A DNA stretch of 64,000 nucleotides from Chamaelirium japonicum (Eukaryota; Streptophyta; Magnoliopsida; Liliales; Melanthiaceae), in the NCBI GenBank assembly GCA_947650365.1, contig OX393549.1:25307851-25371850 (forward strand). Reading direction: 5' to 3'. Positions 22,200 through 33,109 of this stretch are shown in pieces. The position numbers and the translations under genes were made by a program. Each line of letters begins with the position of its first letter. Within the stretch, counting starts at the first letter, position 1. A model generated the notes under the pieces. The model was not told the DNA's origin. It saw only the letters and a program-made list of their open reading frames with translations, and did not search any database.

Positions 22200-22656
22200 A
22201 CGCACGACCAAATAGCAGTGGCAATGATTGTTGGACCTAGCAATTTCATATCGACAAACGATCCTTGGATAATTACTTGTGTGAGACAAACTTTTTTGCA
22301 TGACACTTGATTTTTGCTTGTGTTTAAAAAAGGCCATGCTACCTAAGAAGATGACTACCTATAATTCGGTCGAGTCGTCCCTTTAGAGGAAAGCGCTACC
22401 AACTGCCAGTGTAAAGCTACATGAAGTGGAGTTAGTCATGAGCTTGAATAGGTGCACTTGGTTTTGAGACCCACGAGAATAGTATGATGTCCTATTCCAG
22501 GATGTAAGTTTATTTAAGGGGGTTGGATGTAATACCCATTAATTTTTGGATTTAATTAGTATTGCATTATTTTATTTAGCGTGATTATTTTTAAAAAACT
22601 ATCCATTTTATGGTTTAGAGATGTGTCGAGGATTTCTACATGATGAGAATGGCAAC
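22200..22656. other. Intergenic sequence; short internal repeat just upstream
   Basis: Before this stretch, 22090-22200 has a degenerate tandem repeat of GATTGGAATTTTGGCGGTTG and GCTTCACACT. Within it I see no supported feature. Confidence 0.4.
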
Positions 22657-22659
22657 TTA

Positions 22660-22826
22660 GGGGGTGTTTGGCATCATTCCGGAATAATCTATTTCCATTC
22701 CTAATTCCATGATTTGAAAACAACCGCTAGTAATTGTTCCGATGGAATGAAGGACTTGGGAACTAAAAAATATCACTCCGGTTGTTTCTATGCTAACTGA
22801 AACACTGGACCATCAAATTGCATCAG
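22660..22826 (+). mobile_element. Tourist-like (PIF/Harbinger) MITE, 3'-truncated
   Basis: The end GGGGGTGTTTGGCATCATTC follows TTA (22657-22659) and matches the intact copy at 40128. The copy stops at about 22826, where a second relative begins head to tail. Confidence 0.8.
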
Positions 22827-23048
22827 GGGGGTGTTTGGCATCGATCCGGAATCGCCCATTTCTAGTCCCGGTTCCGGATTTTTAAAAGTAACGGCTAGTG
22901 TTTGTTCCGGTAGAATGAAATGCTGGGAACGAGAAAATAGCGCTCCGTGGTTTTCTCTGCCAAGTGGATGCTGAATGATCAAATTTATACTAAGATTGGC
23001 TATTGACAAAAATACCCCCAGCTGCATCGGGATTAAGGGAAAGAGCTT
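22827..23048 (+). mobile_element. Second Tourist-like MITE, 3'-truncated
   Basis: GGGGGTGTTTGGCATCGATC at 22827 opens a divergent copy that ends near GGGAAAGAGCTTC without the CCAAACACCCCC terminus found at 40359-40370. Confidence 0.7.
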
Positions 23049-23543
23049 CACAACGACAGTTTATACGCATTGATTCTATATATGGGTAAGAAGATACAGG
23101 CCATGTTTCTTTAGCTAGTGTAAATATGTGATGCCTTTTGTGACAATATTTAGAGCCTGACCCGAACTCAATGTCCAGAATCCGATTCGAGCCTAGTCAA
23201 CGGCCCGGCCCGACCCGACCCGACCCGAATAGTAGACGGGCTGGGCTTGGGCCGCCATCTTATCCCAAGCCTGCCCTGAAAGGCCCGGTCCAAAGTTCGA
23301 AACATGACAGCAAAAGCACGGCCCAAAGCCCAAAGCAAGATCATAGAAGTTCAGCTGAAGCCTGAAACCAAAGCCCCATGATTTTCAGCTTGTCTCTTGC
23401 GGCCCGGCTCAAGCCCGGTTATCTTTTGGGTCCAACAGCCGTGTCTGAGTGTCTCTTTCTACATAAACCCATTATCACATGAGCAATGGGTGGGCATTTA
23501 ACCTGACTTGTGTTTTAGAGTTTTCCCAACTGAGCTGAGTTGG

Positions 23544-23546
<3 letters not shown>

Positions 23547-23623
<77 letters not shown>
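23547..23623 (+). repeat. (CT)n microsatellite
   Basis: A perfect dinucleotide run. Just upstream (23195-23280) lies a GGCCCG/CCCGAC-rich MITE-like stretch. Confidence 0.97.
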
Positions 23624-23626
<3 letters not shown>

Positions 23627-23759
23627 CGTAAATAGAGGGATTATGGAAAAGTGACACCGGTATGTAACATTATATTATCAAAATTATTTTAAGAACAAAT
23701 AACGGTTGGGAAAATTCTTCATCTTTTGTTTTCAATGGGACCACCGTAGTAGTCAGTAC

Positions 23760-23945
23760 TAGTGCGTCAGCACAAGATAGACCAATGATCGAAGCTCACC
23801 ATAGAATCGAGAAAATTCCATGATTTTTAATTACCCCACGGGTAGGGAAGCTCACCACTAAGAAGAGAGGAAGACCCGCCACTATAGAGCGATCAAGGCC
23901 ATGGGTTTTATATGTTTTACCAATTGAGCTATCATTTGGAGATGG
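23760..23945 (-). mobile_element. tRNA-derived SINE-like sequence
   Basis: On the minus strand, TGATAGCTCAATTGGTAAAA followed by ACCCATGGCCTTGATC resembles a tRNA A-box region. A relative in the opposite orientation is at 36026-36190. No intact B box or A-tail is evident here. Confidence 0.5.
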
Positions 23946-24142
23946 AAGAAATTCTTCCCCGGGATAAGAAGATGCATGCTAACCTGTTAGAAAGCACGGA
24001 CTTAATTTACTTTATTTGAGACAATCGATGACTACTCGATGGTGCAAAGGAATAGAAGAAATTATCCTCATGCTGCAATATAACCGGTGTGCACTGTATT
24101 GCAGAAAAGTTTGCACTACTTCTATGCAATCATAACACTTTT

Positions 24143-24838
24143 TATTTTTTTGGTTTATTGCAAGGGGGAGGCCACAATCGGACCTCCGGGAGGCGCCACA
24201 GGCCGGTGCAAACCAACAACCGCCACACACCGGCGGGAGTATAGGATACTCAAAACCCCAAAAACATAAAGCCACAAAGGCTGAAACGCCACTCCGGCGA
24301 GATGAAAGACTGCCACACCGGTTGGCCTAAAGGCTCAGACACCGCAAGAAATCCTTACAAAAAAAAAACAAACAAACCAAAAAAAAAACCGGCGATTACC
24401 GCTCGATCCAGCCTACCGGCGAAAATGGTGGAGTCGCCAAGGGCCGCCGTCCTGCCGTCGAAGCGCCAACTTCACCGCACCGCCAGGAGCCGCTTGCCGG
24501 TCGGAGGAGGTGCCCTGGACAACCACTGGCGGAGAGCCTCACGTTGGGGCCAGATCCGACCATCCATCCGCACCCGGCAAAAGATCCGACCCCATCGTCG
24601 GAAGTACGCCGCCGATCGAGCAGGAGGAAGCTCCGAGCTACACCAGTGCTGCAAACACAAAAACCCGGATGGCCGGAGATGCCCTACTTACAACGGGGAT
24701 GAAGGGGGGCCAGATCCCACCCCCATCACGACTAAGACCCAAGGCCCAGCCTCCACGACGCCGCCAGCAGCGGCCGAGGAGGCCAGGAACCGGCGAAGTA
24801 AATAGTAACTCTATTGATGAAAGGTGGGAAAATCACTA
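24143..24838 (-). mobile_element. 5'-truncated LINE 3' end with 17-bp target duplication
   Basis: GCAATCATAACACTTTT (24126-24142) and GCAATCAGAACACTTTT (24839-24855) flank the insert with one mismatch. On the minus strand the insert ends CCTCCCCCTTGCAATAAACC then AAAAAAATAAAA, i.e. a polyadenylation word and an A-rich tail. T-rich blocks lie in the presumed 3' untranslated region. Frames inside (Arg/Pro rich) are not recognisable proteins. A relative is at 62995-63697. Confidence 0.75.
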
Positions 24839-24855
24839 GCAATCAGAACACTTTT

Positions 24856-25450
24856 AATGCACAAGTGCTACCCCCACTTAATTTTGATCTCTCCATATAT
24901 CATAACACAAAGGAGAAATTAGAGGGAGATATTTCTAGGATTTGAATGTGCTAAATGGGAGATGAATGTGTTGCTTATATAGACTGGGCCAATTGCCCAT
25001 TAACTATTTGGGCCAACAGATAGGTCGCCCAGATCCAGCCCAACGGTTGGAAACCGTCGGGTCAACTTGGACTAGAACCCGACTCGCACTTGAGTCAACC
25101 CAACCTGCATAGATAGTAGACAAAAGTAAAGACGCTTCATGTGGGTCACGATGATTCATCATGCAAAACGTAAAATAGGTTTAATTAATGCCTCTAGCGC
25201 CCTATAATCCATTGCCCACAATGCACATGAGGGACACGATGCAATGCACCACGCTGTACGCGAGCACATGTGCACGAACCACACCATCTCCTCCTGTTCA
25301 TTCCAAACAATGAATCGAATGAACACTTCCTTATATACTCTTCCACTCCCACCCCACTAGCAATGTGGGACTAAATTTTAGCAAGCAAGAGGAGGTAATG
25401 CCAAAAAGGAGGGAAGGTCATTTGGTGGAAAACTTTAGGATGGAAAGTTT
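24856..25450. other. Intergenic sequence, nothing recognised
   Basis: Contains LTR-like words (TATATAGACTGGGCCAATTGC near 24976) but no partner or border. No coding similarity. Confidence 0.4.
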
Positions 25451-25765
25451 TTTTTTTTTTTTTTTCTTTGTGGTAGTCCTGTTGAGCGCTTGTTTGTCTT
25501 TTCTTTTTGTGGGTTTGTCTAGACGTCGGAGTCCGACGACTGGGGTGAGCTCCGGTGTGGGGTTTATCCCGCCATGGTTGGTGGTTTTTTGTGGGGCTGT
25601 GTTCCCTTCTGGTTTGTCGCCGCGAGACGGTTTGTTTGTGTCATGGCAGTAGGGCCTTTCTCTGGTTGCCGAAGTGGCGTCTCTCTATGCTTGCACCAGG
25701 CTGTGGTGCCTCCTGGGATCTGTTGTGATCTCCCTTCATAATACGAAAAAAGAAAAGAAAAGTTT
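25450..25765 (+). mobile_element. LINE 3' untranslated fragment
   Basis: The stretch is T/G-rich and ends GATCTCCCTTCATAATACGA followed by A/G. Its reverse complement shares the pattern of a GGGAG block, CCAGGAGG and CACAGCCTGGTGCAAGC with the ends of the elements at 24143 and 62995, so it is a related 3' end in the other orientation. GGAAAGTTT before and GAAAAGTTT after may be the target duplication. Confidence 0.5.
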
Positions 25766-26262
25766 GAAGGGAAACACATTTCTACCCAAAAAGATAAGAA
25801 AAAGAAAAAAGAAAAAAAACCAACCAATTGTCATGTAAATATGAAAGAAAGAATGTTTCATCACTCTAATCCTTTATGAATTAAATAATTTAATAAACCT
25901 TAAAATAGCACATATAGCATGTACACCTCTTTTCGATTTGGAATGGAGCTTTCTTAGGATTATAATTTGGATCTAAATATGTTGGCGAATGACGTTTTCG
26001 TGGGACTAAGGTCGAATGTATCTCGGAGTGTTGAAGTCATAGGGTATGGTGATGGGTATTGGGTTCCCTCTTCACACATTCCCCTCATCTATAATTATCT
26101 TATAGAAGCAAACAAAGCAATTAATTGAAAATCATTTGACATTTAAACCAAATCTTTATAATCTATAGATGGATTTGAGTTACATGAATGTTGTAACTGG
26201 AAATCCAAGGCTCATACCCTTTTCTCAATTTCTCCTCATTGGCAACGTAACATATCTAATAT

Positions 26263-26668
26263 AATGAGGGATGTTATAGTGAGTTATGAGCTACGGAAGG
26301 AGAAAATGAGCTGCGATCATTTTGACCATCCTAGAAGTTTTGGAATTTTGTAAAAATTGGTGAGTGTGTTGTCTAGGGTAATATGATCATCCTCACCAAT
26401 TTTCAAGGAATTCAAAACCTTCTAGCGTCATCAAATGGTAGAAGCAAAATTAACGGTTAATGCGGACGGTAGATAAAGCTTCTACCGTTTGATGGTCATA
26501 GAAGGTTTGGAATTCTTTGAAAATTGGAAAATTGGTGAGGATGATCATGCTACCCTAGACAACACACCCACCAATTTTCATGAAATTCCAAAACTTCTAC
26601 GGTGGTCAAAATGACCGCAACTCATTTTCTCCTTCCGTAGCTCATAGCTCACTATAACAATCCTCCTA
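26263..26668. mobile_element. MULE-type foldback MITE
   Basis: Arms of about 185 bp are nearly perfect inverted repeats: TTATAGTGAGTTATGAGCTA on the left and TAGCTCATAGCTCACTATAA on the right. A 9-bp duplication ATCTAATAT flanks the element (26254-26262 and 26669-26677), the size typical of Mutator-like elements. No coding capacity. The transcript could fold into a long hairpin. Confidence 0.8.
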
Positions 26669-26702
26669 ATCTAATATCTAAATATCTATCTATATCTATA
26701 TA

Positions 26703-27065
26703 TCTATACTAAAATGGAATCCTCTCTCCCGTGTTGTGATACATGGATGTCTTTTAAAGAGCTAGAATTCTTCTTCCGTATGTGAACACGACTCTCTTTT
26801 AAATCCATTTAATTAAAAACCTACCATAAAGATGATAAATTTTCATTCAATGGCATTTAATAGTCATTTGGTGTTAATCTTTCTATCTTTCTCTTTCTCT
26901 CTAACAAGTGAATCACACTCACTTCAGATTTAACACTTATTCGAACAGTTGCGGTGTCATCTTTGCCAAATGGCGTGCATCAAGCACATTCAAGCATTGC
27001 CCGTGTCATCTTTGCCAAATGGCGTGCATCAAGCACATTCAGGCATTGCCCGGGTTTCTTACTAG
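26703..27065 (+). mobile_element. Non-autonomous Helitron-like unit 1 of a tandem run
   Basis: The unit starts TCTATACTAAAATGG and ends with hairpin GGGCATTGCCC then GGGTTTCTTACTAG, the TC...CTAG signature of Helitrons. An internal 48-bp duplication (GTCATCTTTGCCAAATGGCG repeated, about 26958 and 27004) lengthens it to 363 bp. Confidence 0.75.
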
Positions 27066-27380
27066 TCTATACTATATACTAAAATGGAAGCCTCTCTCCC
27101 GTGTTGTGACACGTGGACGTCTTTTAAAGAACCATAATCATTCTTCCATCTGTGAACATGGCTCAGTTTTAAATCCTCTTAAAAACCTACAATAAAGATA
27201 ATAAAACACTCATTCAATGACATTTAATTATCATTTGATGTTAATCTCTCTCCCTCTCTCTCTCTAACAAGTGAATCACACTCACTTTAGATTGCATACT
27301 TCTTCGAACAGTTGTGATGTTATCTATACCAAATGGCTGTGCATCAAGCTCATCTGGGCATTGCCCGGGTTTCTTACTAG
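27066..27380 (+). mobile_element. Helitron-like unit 2
   Basis: The unit begins TCTATACTATATACTAAAAT directly after the CTAG of unit 1 and ends GCCCGGGTTTCTTACTAG. A (CT)n stretch lies in its middle at 27245-27265. 315 bp. Confidence 0.75.
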
Positions 27381-27670
27381 TATATACTAAAATGGAAGCT
27401 TCTCTCTCGTGTTGTGACACGTGGACGTCTTTTAATGAGCTAGAATTCTTCTTCCATGTGTGAACGCGACTCTCTTTTAAATCCAATTAAAAACCTACCA
27501 TAAAGATGATAAATTTTCATTTAATGGTCATTTGATGTTAATCTCTTTCTCTCTCTAATAAGTGAATCACACTCACTTCAGATTTCACAATTCGTCGAAT
27601 AGTTGCGATGTTGTCTTTGTCAAATGGCGTGCGTCAAGCACATTCGGGCATTGCCTGGGTTTCTTACTAG
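27381..27670 (+). mobile_element. Helitron-like unit 3
   Basis: The unit follows unit 2 without spacer, begins TATATACTAAAATGGAAGC and ends TTTCTTACTAG. 290 bp. Confidence 0.75.
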
Positions 27671-27840
27671 TATATATACTAAAATGGAAGCCTCTCTCCC
27701 GTGTTGTGACACGTTGACGTCTTTTAAAGAGCTAGAGTTCTTCTTCTGTGTGTGAATGCGGCTCTCTTTTAAATCCATTTAAAAACCTACAATAAATATG
27801 ATAAATTTTTATTCAATGGTATTTAATGGTCATTTGATGT

Positions 27841-27872
<32 letters not shown>

Positions 27873-27979
27873 AACAAGTGAATCACGCTCAATTCAGATT
27901 TCACACTTCTTCGATGATGTCGTCTTTGCCAAATGGCGTGCATCAAGCACATTCGGGCATTGCCCGGGTTTCTTACTAG
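27671..27979 (+). mobile_element. Helitron-like unit 4
   Basis: The unit follows unit 3 without spacer and ends GGGCATTGCCCGGGTTTCTT then ACTAG. A longer (CT)n tract occupies 27846-27872. A fifth, divergent start (CTATACTAAAATGG) is visible at 27983 but no end could be found for it. Confidence 0.75.
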
Positions 27980-28506
27980 TATCTATACTAAAATGGAGCC
28001 CTCCCTCCTATGGTATGACAAGTGGAGCCCATTTAAACAGCAAAATTGGTCATTCCCTGTGTGAACAGGCCCCTTTTGAAGAGTGAAATTTAATGTTGCA
28101 TGTATGTGAAGCATTAAAGTCTCACAACACACCATCACAACCGTCCATACGTGAAGGAATTGAAGCACGGCTCTCTGGCTACTTTCTATTATTGAGATTA
28201 ATTATTCATAAATACTCTATATAGACTTTAGATGAAATGTAGGGCTATCAAATTCTCGCAACACATGATCACTGCCGTTCGTGATAGCTGTGATACATGA
28301 ATAAATTGAGGCAACTGCTCGGAGATAAATGTTGCATAACTCAGGATTTAATGGCCATGATTTCACGTCTTACAAATAGAGAGAGAAAGAAAGGAATTAA
28401 CAATGGCGTTTTTTTACGGAGGAGGAATAGGGGCTGAGGATAGAGAATGACAAAGGAGCGGGAACACGACATGCCATTTAGTTAGAAGAGGGACTGATGT
28501 AATTCA
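27980..28506. other. Divergent fifth Helitron-like start, then unassigned sequence
   Basis: Apart from the CTATACTAAAATGG start at 27983 I see no further element border or coding signal. Confidence 0.4.
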
Positions 28507-28957
28507 TAGGGATGGCAATGGGTCAAGTTCGGGTTTTAAATTCCTATTGTAAACGGGGCGGGTTCGGGGCAGGCCTATTCAAAAATCATATGTTGGATCA
28601 TCCGTTTAATACAAGTTGAGGTCACACCGTGGTGGGACTTTGATGAGTATTAATCCCACTTTTAATGGCCTCCTTTGGATGTGCAATCCATCCAGCGTTG
28701 GACCATCATCTATATAAGAATGTAAAGAGCTGCTTTATGTGTTGTTCTATGGCTAAAGAATTGCTATATGTTGATTATTTCTCCTCTACCATGTTAAAAC
28801 CGGCCAACTCGTCTTGCACAGCACGATGGGTTGGGCTTCAGCTAGGGAAGTTCAATGCGACCTCGGATTGGGTTGGGCTTGGACAGAGGATTCAACCTTT
28901 TGGGTTGGGCTTGGGTTTACGCCTTAACCCGCCCAACCATCTCGAGTTGCATCCCTA
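28507..28957. mobile_element. hAT MITE, GGGTC-rich family (older copy)
   Basis: TAGGGATGGCAATGGGTC at the left and GAGTTGCATCCCTA at the right match the ends of the better copies at 37924 and 61115, with nearly the same length (451 bp). No clear target duplication remains. Confidence 0.5.
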
Positions 28958-29159
28958 CTTCCAACCCATGTTGTTTTAAGAGGATGATGTTAAACATGTA
29001 CAATTATGAATTGGGCGGGGCTATGAACAGACCACGAAATACCATAGGTAGCCCTAATTTAAAATTTTAAAAAAACTTGATGTGCCCCCTTCTTTTTGGG
29101 TAATGGCAGCCCAGGCCTGCCACCCCGTTGCCACCCCCCTTCGCTGATGCCAACCCACC

Positions 29160-29290
29160 ACCGCCTTCTCATTCCGCCTCCTCCTTCCCTTCTTCTTCTT
29201 CTTCCTCCTACTACTCTTTCCCTTCTTCTTCTTCTTCTTCTTCTTCTTCTTCTCTTTTCCCCCTCCTCTTACCATCCTCCTCCTCCTTTC
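29160..29290 (+). repeat. (CTT)n pyrimidine microsatellite
   Basis: Imperfect TTC/CTC trinucleotide repeats with an almost pure CTT core at 29222-29261. Confidence 0.9.
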
Positions 29291-29368
29291 GCCTAGATGC
29301 ATGCAGACTTCCTGGCTGAATGCACAATAGATGCATTCGACTTGGTTTTACCTAGTGTCATGATTTTC

Positions 29369-29415
<47 letters not shown>
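29369..29415 (+). repeat. Compound (TG)n(AG)n microsatellite
   Basis: TG repeats change directly into AG repeats at about 29386. Confidence 0.95.
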
Positions 29416-29418
<3 letters not shown>

Positions 29419-29795
29419 AAAGTGGAGGATGAAGAAGGTGAGGAAAAAGGAGAGGAGGAGGAAGGAGACGATGGAGGTAGGTTGCCGGCAATGGTGGCGG
29501 TGGCAAATGAGGGGTTGGCTTTTAAACAGGAGTTGCTTTTGGCAAAAGAGGGGGTGAACTTTAGATGGGTGTTGCCTAAGATATTTCGTTGACTGTAAGT
29601 TGCACAATCCTTACGAATTTAATCATGGAAAAGAGTGGTAAGTGCATTGTAGACACACAAATTTCGCTCGGACCCGAACCCGACTTACGTGTGCCGACGC
29701 GGATGCAAACCCAACACGCGGACCCGACTCGCGCGCACCGATGCGGACCCGGACCCGACTCGCACCTAGCAAAGAGGAGCGGACCCCATGCTTCA

Positions 29796-29912
29796 AGGGG
29801 GGCCGGCCCCTACTAGGGTCCGAACCCCATGGGGCCGGCCCCTACTAGGACCCGAGCCACATGGGGCCGGCCCTACTAGGACCCGAACCCCATGGGGGGC
29901 CGGCCGGCCCTG
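29796..29912 (+). repeat. GGGGCCGGCCC tandem repeat in the solo LTR
   Basis: About four copies of a 32-36 bp unit built on GGGGCCGGCCCCTACTAGG and ACCCGAACCCCAT, in the U3 part of the LTR. Confidence 0.85.
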
Positions 29913-30014
29913 CAAGAAAGGAAAAGAAAAGGAAAGAAAAGGAAAGAAAGAAAAGAAAAGGAAAGAAAAGAAAGGAAAGGAAAGAAAAGGAAAGAAAAGA
30001 AAGAAAAGGAAGGA
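29913..30014 (+). repeat. (GGAAAGAAAA)n purine tract in the solo LTR
   Basis: A G/A-only run of degenerate GGAAAGAAAA units immediately after the GC-rich repeat and upstream of the TATA box. Confidence 0.9.
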
Positions 30015-30274
30015 AATACCGCCATGCGCGGGGGGAGGTTGCGTATGACGGCTGCACACATGCGGATCTGCGCCGATCCCTCGATCCGACGCACAAGAAG
30101 AAGCGCCCGATCGCCATCGATTTCGTGTGCGAAATCCAGCCATAATTACATCGCCAGAAAAGGAAAACAAATAAACGTTATTCCCCTCATCAATGGATGA
30201 ATAAATCCCGGGCAATTATGAGAGAGATAGAAAAGGGATTTAAAATTAAAAGTTCCCATATCTCTCTCCCCTCC

Positions 30275-30295
30275 CCTTTGCCTATAAATAGAGGG
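30275..30295 (+). promoter_or_regulatory. TATA box of the solo LTR
   Basis: CCTATAAATAGAGGGGG is a strong plant TATA box. Transcription would begin roughly 30 bases downstream, close to 30310. It might promote transcription of flanking DNA. Confidence 0.65.
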
Positions 30296-30539
30296 GGTGG
30301 GGGAATGAAGAAGAGGTCGAAGATTGAAGACGAAGTGCGGGAGCTCTGCAGAAGAGGAGACGCTTCTTCATCGACCCAAGGCTTCACGAGGCACAGTCAA
30401 GCCTGTCCCGAGGGATCGGCTTACTGAAAGTCCTCATCAACGTGAAGACCCTTGCACACGAAGATCAAGACTTCGACTCCATGCACGAAGAAGAAAGCTC
30501 GGAGAAGAAGAACCCTTCGACTCCGAAGACGCCAGAAGC

Positions 30540-31060
30540 AAAGGCCGGAGAAGAAGATCGGAGCGGCACTACCCCGTCGTCTTCAACAAGCCTTCGACTC
30601 CGATCAAGCCCAAAAGCCCGGAGAAGAAGAGGTGCGGCACTACCCCGTCGTCTCCAACAAGCCTTCGACTCCGATCAAGCCCAAAAGCCCGGAGAAGAAG
30701 AGAAGCGGCGCTACACCCGTCACCTCCAACAAATCCTCGATCCCGATCAAGCTCCAAAGCCCGGAGGAGAGAAGCGAAGCGTCATCATCCCGTCGTCTTC
30801 GACCAACGCCTGCGCCATCCACGAAGAAGAAAGCCTGGAGCAGATCGTCTGAAGCGTCGCTACCCCGTCGTCTTCATCAACAAAAGCCGACGCTACAACC
30901 GTCGCACGGAGACCGTCGCTACCCTCATCGTCTTCATCAACAAAAGCCGACGCCACAACCGTCGCACGGAGATCGGTGCTACGCCCACTATTTTCGAAAG
31001 CATTCTTCGACTCCGATCATGCCAAAGAAGCCCGGAGAAGAAGAGAAGTCCAGTCGACAC
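30540..31060 (+). repeat. Degenerate tandem repeats in the transcribed part of the solo LTR
   Basis: Units of about 75 bp containing CACTACCCCGTCGTCT, CCAACAAGCCTTCGACTCCG and AAGCCCGGAGAAGAAGAG recur from 30560 to 30780, followed by two copies of a 63-bp unit (CGTCTTCATCAACAAAAGCC, about 30868 and 30931). The repeats keep several frames open by chance; I do not call a protein. Confidence 0.75.
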
Positions 31061-31783
31061 GTAAACCGTCGAAGCACCGAAGAAGTAGCCCACGTCGTTC
31101 GAAGAAGAAGATCGAGTTGACGCTGAAGCTAAAGCCAACGCAAGAAGCCAAAGCAAAGCCCCAGTAAAGCCCGCGCCAAAGCAACGCAAGTGCCAAAGCC
31201 AAGCGACTACGCCGGCCACGAGCAAAAGCACCGCACGTTCTAGCCGATACGACGCGAAGTCCGGAAGAACGAAAGCATCGCAAGTCTCTCCCAGCTACGT
31301 CCAAGTGCAAGCGCCGAAGCAAAGCAAAAGCCAGAGCCACGCCGGAGCCAAGCCAAAGCCGAAAAGCCAAAGCTGAAGCCAACGCCAAAAGCTCGATCGA
31401 CGTCGCGAACCGACGATCAAGGACACCGAGGTCAAGCAAGGAACGAGGAAGACGCGAAGACCGAGGAACGAAGCCGAAAACCCCCTAGCCGAGAAAGCGC
31501 GAAGCACGGAAGGGACAAAGCGACGGTGGACATTCCTTAGCCTCTCCAAAACCCTCTCCCTGTAAAGACCCCTGTCCTGGGCAACTCCTTCAGAGCTCTC
31601 GCACGAACACCACGAGGAGACGCGGATCAAAGGGATCCCCCAGAAGATCTTTCCCACAATCCCCTGATCAAAACTCGTCGCAACCCGGACTCGCTACACC
31701 CGAGCAACCCGGGTCCCGGCCACACTTGTAATCTGATTTTGCGCAATAAAGACGACCCGTGCTTTTTCCCGCGCTACATGCAT

Positions 31784-32076
31784 CTCCAACCAGCACCTCT
31801 AAATATCAACACTCTCAAATCATATTTCTTTGAATCTAGTGGGCCTCGTCCTTCAAATTTTTTGACTCAACTCCAAATCGTGTGGGCCAAGCCCTCTAAA
31901 ATCATAAAAAGACTTTAAAATAAGTTATGAGTTGATTCCATACTGTTGTTTATAGCATACTAAGAATTTCATCAATGTTGAACTAAAGGAGAGGGGTAGA
32001 TCAATCATTTTTGAAAAGCTCTAAACGAGCCCTCTAGTTCTTCCCCTCCCTCCAAATTTGGAGGGATGAACAATGG
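31784..32076. other. Intergenic sequence, nothing recognised
   Basis: No supported feature. Confidence 0.4.
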
Positions 32077-32335
32077 ATTTGACCAACGGTCTCTTGTTCG
32101 AGTGGTACTTCCTCTCTCCTTATTGGAGAGGTCCCCTGTTCGACTCTAGGTATGGACACTGTGGAGCGAACTTCCCCTCAAGGCCGTTGCTACCTTGTTT
32201 GCTCGTGCGAATCCTGACCGGTGATGTCATGTTCACGGGATTGCATAATTCGATAAAAAATAGTAGTTATGTTTTCTTCCCTCAGTTTTGATCTTCGGAT
32301 TTTTTTGAGCCCATGCTCTAGCGCGTTGTCCTCTC
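32077..32335 (+). mobile_element. tRNA-derived SINE-like copy 1
   Basis: GGTCTCTTGTTCGAGTGG resembles an A box and TGTTCGACTCTAGG (about 32137) a B box. The body GTGGAGCGAACTTC ... GATGTCATGTTC matches a second copy at 33110-33360. The ends are not sharply defined. Confidence 0.55.
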
Positions 32336-33109
32336 TATAATTTAGAGATCGGTTGGAGAATTATTTTCAACCGGGACTATATTTGGAGATATAGAGAGCA
32401 ATTTGTTCACAGTAATGGTGGTGGTCGAAGATACTGGGCAGTGGTAGGAGATAGTGGTGGTAGTGGTAGCCACCAGTGGTTGGCGATGGATGTTGGTGGT
32501 TAACACACCAGAGATGGGTGGTTGTCCAGCGGTGGTGGCAGGTGGTGGCAGGCGGCGGTTACGGCAGTGACAGGATATGGTGGGGCAGCGTGTATGGTTG
32601 GAGCTCACCCCCATCGTGGCGTGGCTTGAACATGACATAAATGGGGGAGAAAGTGATAGTTTGAACTCATCATGCATTCCAATTGCATCCGACCAAACAC
32701 TCCATGTTCGAAGGAATTTGGACAAAATAAAAATTGGGAGGATGTGTATGATTGGAACTTACCTCAAGTCCCAGCTCTATGTTTGGACACAGAAAATATT
32801 TGATATAACCGTGATACCAAATCACCCGTATCACCAACCAATCATAACCGTCGGATCACCCCTCATGCACAAGGACAGCTATATCATTGTCACACAATAA
32901 CTGCCACCACAATAGGCGCATTGCACTCAGCCCCAACTACACCTGATAGGTTTCTCTGATTTAAATGGTGATTACAAAAAGAGAGATTGGCTCCAACTTT
33001 CATGATTGGCCCATGTTGCTAGATCAGCTGGTATCATGGTTATACCAAAGTTTTTCTCGTTTGGGCGCACCCAAACAGCCAAAAGCATAGAGTTTGAACT
33101 CACAAAAAC
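32336..33109. other. Intergenic sequence with a GGTGG-rich stretch
   Basis: Bases 32410-32580 are rich in GGTGGTGG/GTGGTAG words (degenerate trinucleotide repeat). No coding or element border is supported. Confidence 0.4.

Larger units (their letters stand above)
29648..31778 (+). mobile_element. Solo LTR, probably Gypsy (Tat-like)
   Basis: The 2131-bp unit starts TGTAGACACACAAATTTCGC and ends CGCGCTACA, with 5-bp inverted ends TGTAG/CTACA. A perfect 5-bp duplication TGCAT flanks it (29643-29647 and 31779-31783). A TATA box (CCTATAAATAG, about 30280) and a polyadenylation word (AATAAA, 31745-31750) sit where an LTR promoter and terminator should. No internal domain or second LTR is adjacent, so it is the product of LTR-LTR recombination. 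The TGTAGACAC start is like Tat-lineage LTRs, but the lineage is inferred. Confidence 0.85.

Noticed and set aside
30324..31120. Long overlapping open frames (up to 246 codons) in three frames on the plus strand
   Set aside because: They lie in the transcribed part of the solo LTR, are made of tandem repeats that keep several frames open at once, and show no recognisable domain. Not called as genes.
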